From Veillonella sp. R32 (GTDB lineage: Bacteria; Bacillota; Negativicutes; Veillonellales; Veillonellaceae), in NCBI RefSeq assembly GCF_010093125.1, contig NZ_NMZQ01000026.1, positions 1 to 64,000 on the forward strand: a stretch of 64,000 bases of DNA, in the 5' to 3' direction. The notes below the pieces were generated by a model, which saw nothing but the letters and a program-made list of their open reading frames with translations, did no database searches and was not told where the DNA came from. Positions within the stretch are counted from its first letter, which is position 1. Each line of letters starts with the position of its first letter. The position numbers and the translations under genes are program-made. Positions 23,883-32,345 of this stretch are shown in pieces.

Positions 23883-24701
23883 ATGTTAAATACTGAATTA
23901 CAAACAAAATTAACAAATTTGGAAGCTACTTTGCAGCAAATGGGGAGTGCTGTTGTAGCTTTTTCTGGTGGAGTTGACAGTACCTTTTTAGCCGCTGTGG
24001 CTCATAAAGTACTGGGCAATAAGGCACAAGCTTTTACAGTCAGTTCACCAACTTTGCCAGCGGAAGAAATTGAAGATGCCAAACGCTTTGCCAAGGCGAT
24101 TGGTATTACGCATACGATTGTAGAAATTAATGAATTAGAAATGGAAGATTTTACACGTAATGACCCAGACCGTTGTTATTATTGTAAGAAAAATCGCTTT
24201 CAAAAATTAATTGATTGGGCCGCCGTCAAGGGGATTAATGGCGTACTTGATGGAGGTAATTTAGATGACAAAAAGGATTATCGCCCCGGTATGCGTGCCT
24301 TAGAAGAGCTAGGTACAGTGCAGAGTCCCTTATTAGAAAATGGGTTTACCAAAGATGATATTCGGACGGTGGCTAAAGCGTGGGGGCTTGAAGTATGGGA
24401 TAAACCAAGTTCGCCATGTTTAGCTACGCGTGTACCGTATAATCATGTGATTACCGGTGAAGCGTTGGCGATGATTGAAAAAGGTGAGAAATATTTACAC
24501 CAATTCATTGACGGCCCTTTGCGCGTGCGTTACCATGAAGGTATGGCTCGCATTGAGGTGAGTGAAGCTGATTTTCAAATCTTTGCTGAAGCAAAACGTC
24601 GAGCCATGATTTGTAAAGCGTTTGAAGAATTTGGTTTTACCTATGTAAGTGTTGATTTACAGAGTTTTAAAAGCGGTAATTTGAACCGAGAAGTGAAATA
24701 G
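23883..24701 (+). CDS. larE: ATP-dependent sulfur transferase LarE, three-cysteine type
   Basis: A 272-residue PP-loop ATPase of the LarE family, which adds sulfur to the nicotinate-derived precursor of the nickel-pincer cofactor of lactate racemase. The PP-loop is SGGVDS (28-33). In Lactobacillus LarE a single cysteine gives up its sulfur; here three cysteines (C98 and C101 in DRCYYCKK, C179 in PSSPCLATR) match the variant thought to hold a 4Fe-4S cluster and work catalytically. No larA, larB or larC is present in the window. It follows the RuBisCO-like gene closely, suggesting co-transcription. Another sulfur-transfer target is possible. Confidence 0.88.
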   Translation: MLNTELQTKLTNLEATLQQMGSAVVAFSGGVDSTFLAAVAHKVLGNKAQAFTVSSPTLPAEEIEDAKRFAKAIGITHTIVEINELEMEDFTRNDPDRCYYCKKNRFQKLIDWAAVKGINGVLDGGNLDDKKDYRPGMRALEELGTVQSPLLENGFTKDDIRTVAKAWGLEVWDKPSSPCLATRVPYNHVITGEALAMIEKGEKYLHQFIDGPLRVRYHEGMARIEVSEADFQIFAEAKRRAMICKAFEEFGFTYVSVDLQSFKSGNLNREVK

Positions 24702-24713
24702 AAGGAGTTTTTG

Positions 24714-25595
24714 TTGAGACAACGTGCCATAGAAGAAGCTGTGAATAAATTACAAATGAATACTACGTCGATGGCACTGAAGGAAGCATTGCCTGGGAGC
24801 GAAGAGGGGTCGTCTTTAGCCGCTCATGTACTTGCCAGTGGCAGTCAAGGCAATGCGACGTTGATTACCTATAAAGATACTTGCATTTTAGTGGATGCTG
24901 GTATTAGTGCACGACGGATTACACAAGGTTTAAAAGAGCTTGGCTTAAGTTTAAATCAATTAGCCGGTATCTGTATTACGCATGAGCATACGGATCACAT
25001 GGCAGGCCTTCCTCAATTGCTGAAACAATGTGATGTGCCTGTTTATACTCGCGAAGGAACTATGCGGGAGATTGTAAATCGTAAAGGTCTTACTAGTAAG
25101 GCCTTTTCAGTGATTACTAAAAGTAGCTTTACCCTTGGTGATTTGCAAGTGGATACATTTCGCACCAGCCATGATGCGGCGGATCCTATGGGGCTTTGTT
25201 GTTATGGTGGTGCTCATAAGATTACTTTCATGACGGATACGGGCCTTGTGGATGATACCATGCTTAAGCACATGGATGATAGTGATTTGTTGGTATTAGA
25301 GGCCAATTATGATCCACAAATGTTAAAATATGGGCCTTATCCCTATGATTTGAAACGTCGCGTAGCGAGTCCTTATGGTCATTTGAGTAATGAACATGCC
25401 GCGCAAGCTTTGTTGATGATGAAACGCCCTGCCGATTTACAGGTTATTTTGGCGCATCGATCTGAAAAAAATAATGCCCAGCCCGTAGTGGCTGACACGG
25501 TGATGACTGCGTTACAAGCAGAGGGCTTGGAAGTGAATAAAGATGTTCGTTTATATCATGGACAGCCTAAGGAAAAAGTGTCCATTCACGCATAA
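24714..25595 (+). CDS. walJ: MBL-fold metallohydrolase, WalJ/YycJ family
   Basis: A 293-residue metallo-beta-lactamase-fold protein of the WalJ (YycJ) family, putative DNA exonucleases linked to coordination of cell division and replication in Firmicutes. The metal site THEHTDHMAG, the following TSHDAADPMG, FMTDTG and LVLEANYD blocks are present. It lacks a signal peptide. The start is TTG at 24714, 6 bases after AAGGAG; a TTG at 24711 is also possible but too close. The order walJ-htrA-rlmH is the same as the end of the walRK cluster in Bacillus, although walRK is not in this window. Confidence 0.88.
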   Translation: MRQRAIEEAVNKLQMNTTSMALKEALPGSEEGSSLAAHVLASGSQGNATLITYKDTCILVDAGISARRITQGLKELGLSLNQLAGICITHEHTDHMAGLPQLLKQCDVPVYTREGTMREIVNRKGLTSKAFSVITKSSFTLGDLQVDTFRTSHDAADPMGLCCYGGAHKITFMTDTGLVDDTMLKHMDDSDLLVLEANYDPQMLKYGPYPYDLKRRVASPYGHLSNEHAAQALLMMKRPADLQVILAHRSEKNNAQPVVADTVMTALQAEGLEVNKDVRLYHGQPKEKVSIHA

Positions 25596-25622
25596 ACTAT
25601 TCGGAAGTTAGGAGGTTTTAAC

Positions 25623-26744
25623 ATGGATAGTAAAAAACGTGGTTTATTTATTATATTAGCTATTGTCTTGATTATCGTAGGGGCTGTAGGTGGTTATTTA
25701 ACGAATGACTTTTACAGTAACACGAAACGAACGATTACAGAAACAACGGCGCTTACTGGTGATGGTCCTAAGAAAAATGTGCCTTTATCAGATAATCGTA
25801 ACACACCTATCGTAGAAGCTGTTAAAAAGGCAGGCCCTGCTGTGGTAGGGATTACTACTAAAGTATATGACCGTAATGTATTTGACCAACAAGTATTGGT
25901 TGGTGAAGGCGTAGGGTCAGGGGTTATTATTGATAAAGCGGGCTATATAGTGACAAATTATCACGTAGTGGCACAGGCTAATAATAAAAAAGTAACGGTG
26001 TCCTTAAGTGATGGTTCCTCTCAAGAAGGGGCCATAGTAGGGGTTGACCCATTAACTGATTTGGCGGTTGTTAAAATTGCGCCACCGGATAATATGCCTG
26101 TAGCAACTCTTGGCGATTCTGATCAATTACAAGTTGGCGAACCAGCTATTGCCATTGGGAATCCTTTGGGTTTAGAATTCCAAGGCTCCGTTACAGCTGG
26201 TGTTATTAGCGCCCTTCATCGTACGGTAGATATGGAATCGCAACGGTTTCCTTTAATTCAAACCGATGCAGCGATTAATCCTGGTAACTCTGGTGGTGCA
26301 CTAGTGAATGCTGATGGTGATGTAGTCGGTATTAATAGTGAAAAAATTGCTCATACTGGCGTAGAAGGCATGGGTTTCTCCATTCCGATTAATGAAGTAA
26401 AGCCTATTGTGAAAGAATTAATTGAAAAAGGCAAAGTGGTTCGCCCATACTTAGGTCTTGGTTTATTAGATAAATCAACGGCTGCTAAATATGGTTTACA
26501 ACTTAAGAAAGATGGGTTGTTAGTAGCCCGTGTATATAGTGATGGCCCAGCGGCTAATAGTGATATTAGTGAAGGCGATTTAATCGTAGCCGTTGGTGAA
26601 AAATCAATGACTAACTTAATGGAATTAAAACAAATTTTAGATAGTCATAAACCTGGTGAATCGTTAGAACTGACAGTATTAAGTAATGGGGCTGAACGGA
26701 CTGTAACGATTGTGCTTGGCACAATGCCAGAGGCGACTAATTAA
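25623..26744 (+). CDS. HtrA-like serine protease (S1C), membrane-anchored
   Basis: A 373-residue DegP/HtrA-type protease. Residues about 8-27 form one membrane anchor with a short cytoplasmic N-terminus, so the protease faces outside the membrane. The catalytic triad is H114 (TNYHVVAQ), D146 (PLTDLAVV) and S223 (NPGNSGGAL). One PDZ domain occupies roughly 280-370 (LLVARVYSDGPAANSDISEG). It would degrade or refold damaged envelope proteins. It corresponds by order to the htrC gene of Bacillus. AGGAGG precedes the ATG. Confidence 0.93.
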   Translation: MDSKKRGLFIILAIVLIIVGAVGGYLTNDFYSNTKRTITETTALTGDGPKKNVPLSDNRNTPIVEAVKKAGPAVVGITTKVYDRNVFDQQVLVGEGVGSGVIIDKAGYIVTNYHVVAQANNKKVTVSLSDGSSQEGAIVGVDPLTDLAVVKIAPPDNMPVATLGDSDQLQVGEPAIAIGNPLGLEFQGSVTAGVISALHRTVDMESQRFPLIQTDAAINPGNSGGALVNADGDVVGINSEKIAHTGVEGMGFSIPINEVKPIVKELIEKGKVVRPYLGLGLLDKSTAAKYGLQLKKDGLLVARVYSDGPAANSDISEGDLIVAVGEKSMTNLMELKQILDSHKPGESLELTVLSNGAERTVTIVLGTMPEATN

Positions 26745-26787
26745 GCGATGAATATTTACAATGATTAGGAGGTAGATGTAGCCTAGT

Positions 26788-27264
26788 ATGAAATTTACGA
26801 TTCTTGCCATTGGCAAATTAAAGACCACCTATCTCCGTGAGGGGGTGGCAGAATTTGTGAAACGTCTTACCGTATATGGGGGCGTGACAATTACTGAGCT
26901 CAATGAAAGTAAACTGCCCAGCGCTGATGATAGTAAGCGTCAAGCTATCGTGGTAGAAGAAGGGGAGCGCTTATTGAAACAAGTGAATCCTAAAAGCTAT
27001 GTTGTGCTTTTAGACGTAAAGGGTAAACTATTAGCCTCAGAAGAACTAGCAGCAAAAATTGCTGATTTAGAGGTACAAGGCATTAGTGAAATGACGTTTA
27101 TCATTGGTGGTGCTTTTGGTGTTTCTGAAGAACTTCGACGGCGTGCTGATGTAAGATTATCTTTTAGCCCTATGACATTTACCCATCAAATGGTACGGCT
27201 ATTATTAGTGGAGCAAATTTATCGAGCTTGTAAAATTAATCGTCATGAACCCTACCATTGGTAA
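26788..27264 (+). CDS. rlmH: 23S rRNA (pseudouridine1915-N3)-methyltransferase RlmH
   Basis: A 158-residue SPOUT methyltransferase that methylates pseudouridine 1915 in helix 69 of 23S rRNA on assembled ribosomes. The knot region FIIGGAFGVSEELRRRAD and the invariant ACKINRHEPYHW C-terminus are unmistakable, and the length is standard. It closes the walJ-htrA-rlmH cluster. Confidence 0.96.
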   Translation: MKFTILAIGKLKTTYLREGVAEFVKRLTVYGGVTITELNESKLPSADDSKRQAIVVEEGERLLKQVNPKSYVVLLDVKGKLLASEELAAKIADLEVQGISEMTFIIGGAFGVSEELRRRADVRLSFSPMTFTHQMVRLLLVEQIYRACKINRHEPYHW

Positions 27265-27339
27265 TAGGGAGTTTTGACTATATAGGTAATGTTAATGCAT
27301 TTATTTTATAGTGTATGAGGAGTAGATGGAGGTAATAGC

Positions 27340-28248
27340 GTGACAACAAATGCAGCCAATTTTACTGGTTTGCCGAGCCTTGAGGCATTGTGGCAGGTGC
27401 AACAACAGCAAGGCAGTGATGGTTTTTATGCTGTATATGGGGAAGCCACTGATACAGCACAGACTATTATTCAAGGCAATTTGGATTTATTGAAGGCCCA
27501 ATTTAGTCAGTTACAGGCTGGTAGTGAAGCTTTGTCTGAAGAAACCGATCAAGTGACACAATGGCAAGAGCGCCGAGAGTTTTTACAAAAAACATTGGAT
27601 GAAATTAGTAATACTACTCGCATTGTTAATTCGACTTTAGGTGCTTATGGTGATGCCGCTAAGATGGTACAAACGTTAGAAAAAGGTGGCTTTACACAAG
27701 AGTATATAGTACATCGCAAAGAAGAACTGGGCACACAAAATAAAGAGGTAAATACGTTGTTAATAGAGTTTAGTCGTTATGCGCAAACCCTGTTGGATGC
27801 ACTGAATAATGAAACGAAGACAGCACAGCGATTAGCTGCTAAAGAAACTGTAGCCGATGTGAATCATGGTGTATTGATGGCTTTGTATCAATCGTGGTTA
27901 GAACGAAGCTTTGCGGTCAATAAATTATTGGAAGCTCGTTTAGTTTTCATCAGTGGTTTATTAGAGTCCTTGCGCAAAGATTTAACGACGTTACAGGTTC
28001 ATAAAATGGAACAAGATGTGCAAGAAAGAGCGCGCCAAGTGGCCGCGCGTCGTTATAAAGCGAAGGTAGAAGACGTAACCGATTATGATGATTTGGAAGG
28101 ACAATATCGCCATCGTTATGATGAAGCGGGTAATTTAATCGGCATTGAGGAAGGAGGCCAAGGCGGCAATCGTCGCGGTTGGCAAGTCGTCATTGTAAGT
28201 GCGATTATTGTGATTGCTATTATCACTTATTTTGTAATGAAAGGGTAA
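27340..28248 (+). CDS. Unknown helical protein with C-terminal membrane anchor
   Basis: I do not recognise this 302-residue protein. It starts with GTG behind a GGAGGT site. There is no signal peptide. Residues about 30-230 are strongly helical and rich in Gln, Glu, Leu and Lys, with coiled-coil character (FSQLQAGSEALSEETDQV; HKMEQDVQERARQVAARR). A short polar linker with RYDEAGNLIGIEEGG leads to one C-terminal hydrophobic helix (VVIVSAIIVIAIITYFVM) followed by KG. The layout is that of a tail-anchored membrane protein with its bulk in the cytoplasm. It lies 75 bases after rlmH and may be co-transcribed. Confidence 0.8.
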   Translation: MTTNAANFTGLPSLEALWQVQQQQGSDGFYAVYGEATDTAQTIIQGNLDLLKAQFSQLQAGSEALSEETDQVTQWQERREFLQKTLDEISNTTRIVNSTLGAYGDAAKMVQTLEKGGFTQEYIVHRKEELGTQNKEVNTLLIEFSRYAQTLLDALNNETKTAQRLAAKETVADVNHGVLMALYQSWLERSFAVNKLLEARLVFISGLLESLRKDLTTLQVHKMEQDVQERARQVAARRYKAKVEDVTDYDDLEGQYRHRYDEAGNLIGIEEGGQGGNRRGWQVVIVSAIIVIAIITYFVMKG

Positions 28249-28461
28249 GAAAAACTGCAAATTAAGCAGGAGTTTTAGAAACCTTTGTCTAACATATACT
28301 ATATAACACAGTAGATTTTATGATTAGTATGGCTAGCTATTTAGTCGTTTTTATAAGTGCACTGTTACGCTGTTAGCAGTGGCTAGCTATAACTGTCAAG
28401 GATGAAGTAAGAAGTGTAGTAGGAACGTTAATGTAAGTGACGTTTCAAAGGAGGTAATCCT

Positions 28462-28917
28462 ATGTTAATTGCTGAAGCTATGAACAAATATCCTGTAACT
28501 GTTACGAAAGATACGTCGATTAATGAAGCTGCAAAATTGCTTGTAAAATACAAAGTGGCCGCTCTTATTGTAGTCGATGAGGATAACAAATTAGTGGGGA
28601 TAATTACGGAAGGCGATTTATTGTATAAGAAAGTACGCCCTCATGCGCCTCACTATGTGAATGTATTAGGGGCTAGTATTTACTATAGTGGCATTGGCGA
28701 GTATAATGCGCAATTTAAGAAGTTGTTAGCCGTTCATGTAGAAGAGCTAATGACTCGCGAAGTCATTACTTGTGGCCCTAAAGAAGAAGTAGAACCAGTA
28801 GTGGCGACGATGTTAGAAAAACATTTAAAAACTATGCCTGTCTTAGATGAAAATGGCGTTGTAATCGGTGTCTTTAGCCGCCGTGATGTAGTGGAATTAA
28901 TTGCTAAAGAAAGCTAA
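28462..28917 (+). CDS. CBS-domain pair protein
   Basis: A 151-residue stand-alone Bateman module with two CBS domains. The first spans about 1-60 (EAMNKYPVTVTKDTSINEA; LVGIITEGDLLYKK) and the second about 90-150 (ELMTREVITCGPKEEVEP; VIGVFSRRDVVELI). Such proteins bind adenine nucleotides and sense energy state or form small switches. An insert of about 30 residues between the domains resembles that of other short CBS proteins in Firmicutes. AAAGGAGG precedes the ATG. The partner is not known. The 213-base gap before it has a direct repeat TGGCTAGCTAT at 28330 and 28380. Confidence 0.88.
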   Translation: MLIAEAMNKYPVTVTKDTSINEAAKLLVKYKVAALIVVDEDNKLVGIITEGDLLYKKVRPHAPHYVNVLGASIYYSGIGEYNAQFKKLLAVHVEELMTREVITCGPKEEVEPVVATMLEKHLKTMPVLDENGVVIGVFSRRDVVELIAKES

Positions 28918-28972
28918 TAACATAATTTATCAAAAAAATCTAGAATAAAATGACTTACTTTATCACATAAAA

Positions 28973-29001
28973 TTGCATACATTCAAATTTTATGATAAGA
29001 T
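28973..29001 (+). promoter_or_regulatory. Probable tig promoter
   Basis: TTGCAT and TAAGAT lie 17 bases apart, about 65 bases before the tig start. Confidence 0.5.
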
Positions 29002-29064
29002 AAGGAATGCAATATTAAAAAACAGAAATTTTGGGCATTTAGCCCTCAAGGAGGACATATTTTC

Positions 29065-30372
29065 ATGAATGCAACTGTAACCCCTGTTGATCAACATAAG
29101 GTAACCTTAACTATTGAAGTTCCAGCTAAAGACGTAACGAAAGGTATTCAGCAAGCTGTAAAACGCATTGCTGGTCAGGTTAACATTCCTGGTTTCCGTA
29201 AAGGTAAAGCACCTCGCCGTATTTTAGAAATGAACTTCGGCAAGGAAGCTATTTTAGAAGAAGCGTTTGACACTATCGCTGGCCGTGCGTATCAAGAAGC
29301 ATTAGTAGCTAATGAAATCGTACCTGTAAGTGAACCAGAAATCGAACGTGTAACTTTCGAAGAAGGTAAAGATTTAGTGTTCAAAGCAACCCTTACAAAA
29401 CGCCCAGAAGTAACGCTTGGCGACTATAAAGGCTTAGAAGCTGAAAAACAAGAAGCTAAGGTAACTGATGAACAGATTCAGGAACAGTTAGACAATATTC
29501 GTAATCAGCAAGCTAAAATGGTAGTAGCTGACAAAGATGCGAAATTACAAAAAGATGACTTTGCTGTTATCGATTTCGCTGGTTCTATCGATGGTAAGCC
29601 ATTTGATGGTGGCGAAGGTAAATCCTATCCACTTCAAATTGGTTCCGGTAGCTTCATCCCTGGCTTTGAAGATCAATTAATTGGTCATGCCGCTGGTGAT
29701 GATGTAGAAGTTAAAGTAACTTTCCCTGAAGATTACTTTGTAAAAGAATTAGCTAATAAAGAAGCTGTTTTCAAAACTCATATTCATGACATTAAACGTA
29801 AAGAATTGCCTGAATTGAATGATGAATTCGCTAAAGAAGCTAGCTCTTATGAAACAATTGAAGAATTAAAAGCAGATCTTCGTAAACAAATGGAAGAAGA
29901 TGCTACGCGTCGTGCTATTGATGCATACAATGCGGCACTTATTGAAACAGCCGTTAAAAATGCAACGGTAGATATTCCTGAAGTTATGGTAGAAGATCGT
30001 GTAGAACAGATGATTCAAGAAATGGCTATGAACTTAGAAAGCCGTGGCTTGAAATTAGAAGATTACTTGAAATTCTCCAACAAAACAATGGACGGTTTAA
30101 AAGAAGAACACCATGCGAATGCGGCTGAAAATGTACGCGCTGACTTGGTATTAGAAGCGATTGCTAAAGCTGAAAACATCGAAGTAACTCCAGAAGATAT
30201 GAACATCGAAATTTACACGATGGCTCAGCAATTTGGTGCCGATCCAAAAGAAGTTATGAATATTATTGTTAAAGAAGGCCGTGTAGCTATGTTGAGAAAT
30301 TCTGTAGCTCGTAAAAAAGCAGCTCGTTTTGTTATTGAGCAGGCTAAAGGCGCAGAATCCCAGGAAAAATAA
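29065..30372 (+). CDS. tig: Trigger factor (ribosome-associated chaperone and PPIase)
   Basis: A 435-residue chaperone that binds the ribosome exit tunnel and meets nascent chains. The N-terminal ribosome-binding signature is in IPGFRKGKAPRRILE, the FKBP-type prolyl isomerase domain covers about 155-245 (DDFAVIDFAGSIDGKPFDGG; FIPGFEDQLIGHAAGD), and the helical C-terminal arms follow. Length matches the family (430-450). It heads a classic tig-clpP-clpX-lon proteostasis block. AAGGAGG precedes the ATG. Confidence 0.97.
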   Translation: MNATVTPVDQHKVTLTIEVPAKDVTKGIQQAVKRIAGQVNIPGFRKGKAPRRILEMNFGKEAILEEAFDTIAGRAYQEALVANEIVPVSEPEIERVTFEEGKDLVFKATLTKRPEVTLGDYKGLEAEKQEAKVTDEQIQEQLDNIRNQQAKMVVADKDAKLQKDDFAVIDFAGSIDGKPFDGGEGKSYPLQIGSGSFIPGFEDQLIGHAAGDDVEVKVTFPEDYFVKELANKEAVFKTHIHDIKRKELPELNDEFAKEASSYETIEELKADLRKQMEEDATRRAIDAYNAALIETAVKNATVDIPEVMVEDRVEQMIQEMAMNLESRGLKLEDYLKFSNKTMDGLKEEHHANAAENVRADLVLEAIAKAENIEVTPEDMNIEIYTMAQQFGADPKEVMNIIVKEGRVAMLRNSVARKKAARFVIEQAKGAESQEK

Positions 30373-30412
30373 TCCACGGGCTATATAGGTACATGGACAT
30401 GAGGTGTAGTTT

Positions 30413-31006
30413 ATGTATGTACCGGTAGTAGTAGAGCAAAGTGGACGCGGTGAGCGTTCGTATGATATTTACTCTCGTTTGTTAAAGGATAGAATTGTCT
30501 TTTTAGGTGGCCCTATCAATGATGATGTGGCAAATCTTGTTATTGCACAATTATTATTCTTAGAAGCAGAGGACCCTGATAAAGATATTCATTTGTATAT
30601 TAATAGCCCTGGTGGGGTAGTAACCGCTGGTATGGCGATTTATGATACGATGCAATATATCAAACCTGATGTGTCTACCATTTGTGTAGGTTCGGCAGCT
30701 AGTATGGGGGCTGTGCTCCTTACAGCTGGGGCGAAAGGGAAACGCTATGCGTTACCACATGCTCGGGTTATGATTCACCAACCATTAGGTGGTGTACAAG
30801 GTCAGGCTTCTGAAATTGAAATTCATGCTCGTGAAATCTTACGCATGCGTGAAGAATTAAATGGCTTACTGGCTTCTCATAGTGGTCAACCGATTGATGT
30901 TATCGCTCGCGATACTGATCGTGACAATTTCATGAGTGCACAGGATGCTGTTACTTATGGCTTAATTGATGAGGTATTGACTCGACCTGTAGTAACTAGT
31001 AAATAA
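30413..31006 (+). CDS. clpP: ATP-dependent Clp protease proteolytic subunit
   Basis: A 197-residue serine peptidase that forms the tetradecameric proteolytic barrel of ClpXP. The triad is S97 ([10 protein letters not shown]), H122 (VMIHQPLGG) and D171 (TDRDNFMS). It lies 40 bases after tig and 15 bases before clpX, so the three are likely co-transcribed. The start has a GAGGTG site. Confidence 0.97.
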   Translation: MYVPVVVEQSGRGERSYDIYSRLLKDRIVFLGGPINDDVANLVIAQLLFLEAEDPDKDIHLYINSPGGVVTAGMAIYDTMQYIKPDVSTICVGSAASMGAVLLTAGAKGKRYALPHARVMIHQPLGGVQGQASEIEIHAREILRMREELNGLLASHSGQPIDVIARDTDRDNFMSAQDAVTYGLIDEVLTRPVVTSK

Positions 31007-31021
31007 TTAGGAGGACTAAGC

Positions 31022-32272
31022 TTGAAGAAAGACGAGAAAGAAACGTTGCGTTGTAGTTTTTGTGGACGCACCGGTGAGGAAGTCCGCAAGCTAGTGGCAG
31101 GTCCTAATGTATATATTTGTGATGAATGTGTAGAAGTTTGTCAGAATATTATTGATGAGGAACTTGGTCAAAGTAATGAAGTAGGTTTTGCCTTAAAGCA
31201 TGTACCTACACCTCACGAAATTAAGGAATATTTAGATGAATACGTAATTGGTCAAGAGGAGGCGAAAGTCTCCTTGGCCGTTGCGGTATATAATCACTAT
31301 AAGCGTTTGCAAGTGAATAACACCGTGGATGATGTAGAATTACAGAAAGCGAATGTGTTATTTATTGGTCCTACTGGTAGTGGTAAGACCTTATTAGCGC
31401 AAACCTTGGCGAAAATGCTAGAAGTGCCATTTGCGATTGCTGATGCTACAAGTTTAACGGAAGCTGGTTATGTAGGGGAAGATGTGGAAAACATTTTGCT
31501 CAAATTAATTCAAGCTGCCGATTATGATGTAACTAAAGCAGAACGTGGTATTGTATACATTGACGAAATTGACAAGATTGCCCGTAAATCGGAAAATCCG
31601 TCTATTACTCGTGATGTATCTGGTGAAGGGGTACAGCAGGCTTTGCTTAAAATATTAGAAGGCACTGTGGCCTCCGTGCCTCCACAAGGGGGACGTAAAC
31701 ACCCACATCAAGAATTAATTCAAATTGATACAACCAATATTTTGTTTATTTGTGGCGGTGCCTTTGATGGCCTAGAAAAAGTGATTTCCAAGCGTACAGC
31801 AAAGAAAACATTGGGCTTCGGGGCGGATATTCAAAAGCAAGAAGAAAAAGATGTGTCTGCTATTTTGAAGGAAGTTGTGCCTGAAGATTTACAAAAATTT
31901 GGCCTCATTCCTGAGTTTATTGGTCGTTTGCCAGTTATGGTAACCTTAGATCCATTGGACAAGGAAGGGTTAATTCGCATCTTAACAGAACCTCGCAATG
32001 CTTTGACAAAACAATATGAAAAGATGTTATCTTTAGAAGATGTAACATTAACATTTGAGAAAGAAGCGTTAGAGGAAATAGCATCTGAAGCTATGAAACG
32101 AAATACGGGAGCTCGTGGATTACGATCCATCATTGAAAAGGTAATGAAGCAAGTTATGTATGATATTCCGTCACAGGAAGGGGTTACAGACTGCACTATT
32201 ACAAGTGATGCTGTGAAAGGCACAGCAGAACCTATACTCAAGAATGAGTCTACCGTTACAGGTAAGAATTAA
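31022..32272 (+). CDS. clpX: Clp protease ATP-binding subunit ClpX
   Basis: A 416-residue AAA+ unfoldase that feeds substrates to ClpP. The N-terminal zinc domain has C11, C14, C33 and C36 ([16 protein letters not shown]). Walker A is GPTGSGKT, Walker B YIDEIDKI, and the ClpP-contact IGF-type loop is LGFGAD. The start is TTG at 31022, 8 bases after GGAGG. A terminator-like hairpin follows before lon. Confidence 0.97.
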   Translation: MKKDEKETLRCSFCGRTGEEVRKLVAGPNVYICDECVEVCQNIIDEELGQSNEVGFALKHVPTPHEIKEYLDEYVIGQEEAKVSLAVAVYNHYKRLQVNNTVDDVELQKANVLFIGPTGSGKTLLAQTLAKMLEVPFAIADATSLTEAGYVGEDVENILLKLIQAADYDVTKAERGIVYIDEIDKIARKSENPSITRDVSGEGVQQALLKILEGTVASVPPQGGRKHPHQELIQIDTTNILFICGGAFDGLEKVISKRTAKKTLGFGADIQKQEEKDVSAILKEVVPEDLQKFGLIPEFIGRLPVMVTLDPLDKEGLIRILTEPRNALTKQYEKMLSLEDVTLTFEKEALEEIASEAMKRNTGARGLRSIIEKVMKQVMYDIPSQEGVTDCTITSDAVKGTAEPILKNESTVTGKN

Positions 32273-32282
32273 TTGTAAGTCT

Positions 32283-32317
32283 AAGAAACTCATTTCCTTT
32301 GGAATGAGTTTCTTTTT
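32283..32317 (+). terminator. Terminator between clpX and lon
   Basis: A stem of 15 bp (AAGAAACTCATTTCC with GGAATGAGTTTCTT) and a short T tail. It lies 28 bases before the lon start and may reduce read-through rather than fully isolate lon. Confidence 0.75.
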
Positions 32318-32345
32318 ATAAATATAAACTTGAAAAGGAGCCTAT

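Noticed and set aside
28251-28276. Terminator after the tail-anchored protein gene
   Set aside because: AAAACT and AGTTTT arms can pair only with a bulge, and there is no T tail; evidence is too weak to list.
28330-28390. Direct repeat TGGCTAGCTAT, twice 50 bases apart
   Set aside because: Only two short copies, part of each being the common palindrome GCTAGC; could be chance, so mentioned only under the CBS gene.
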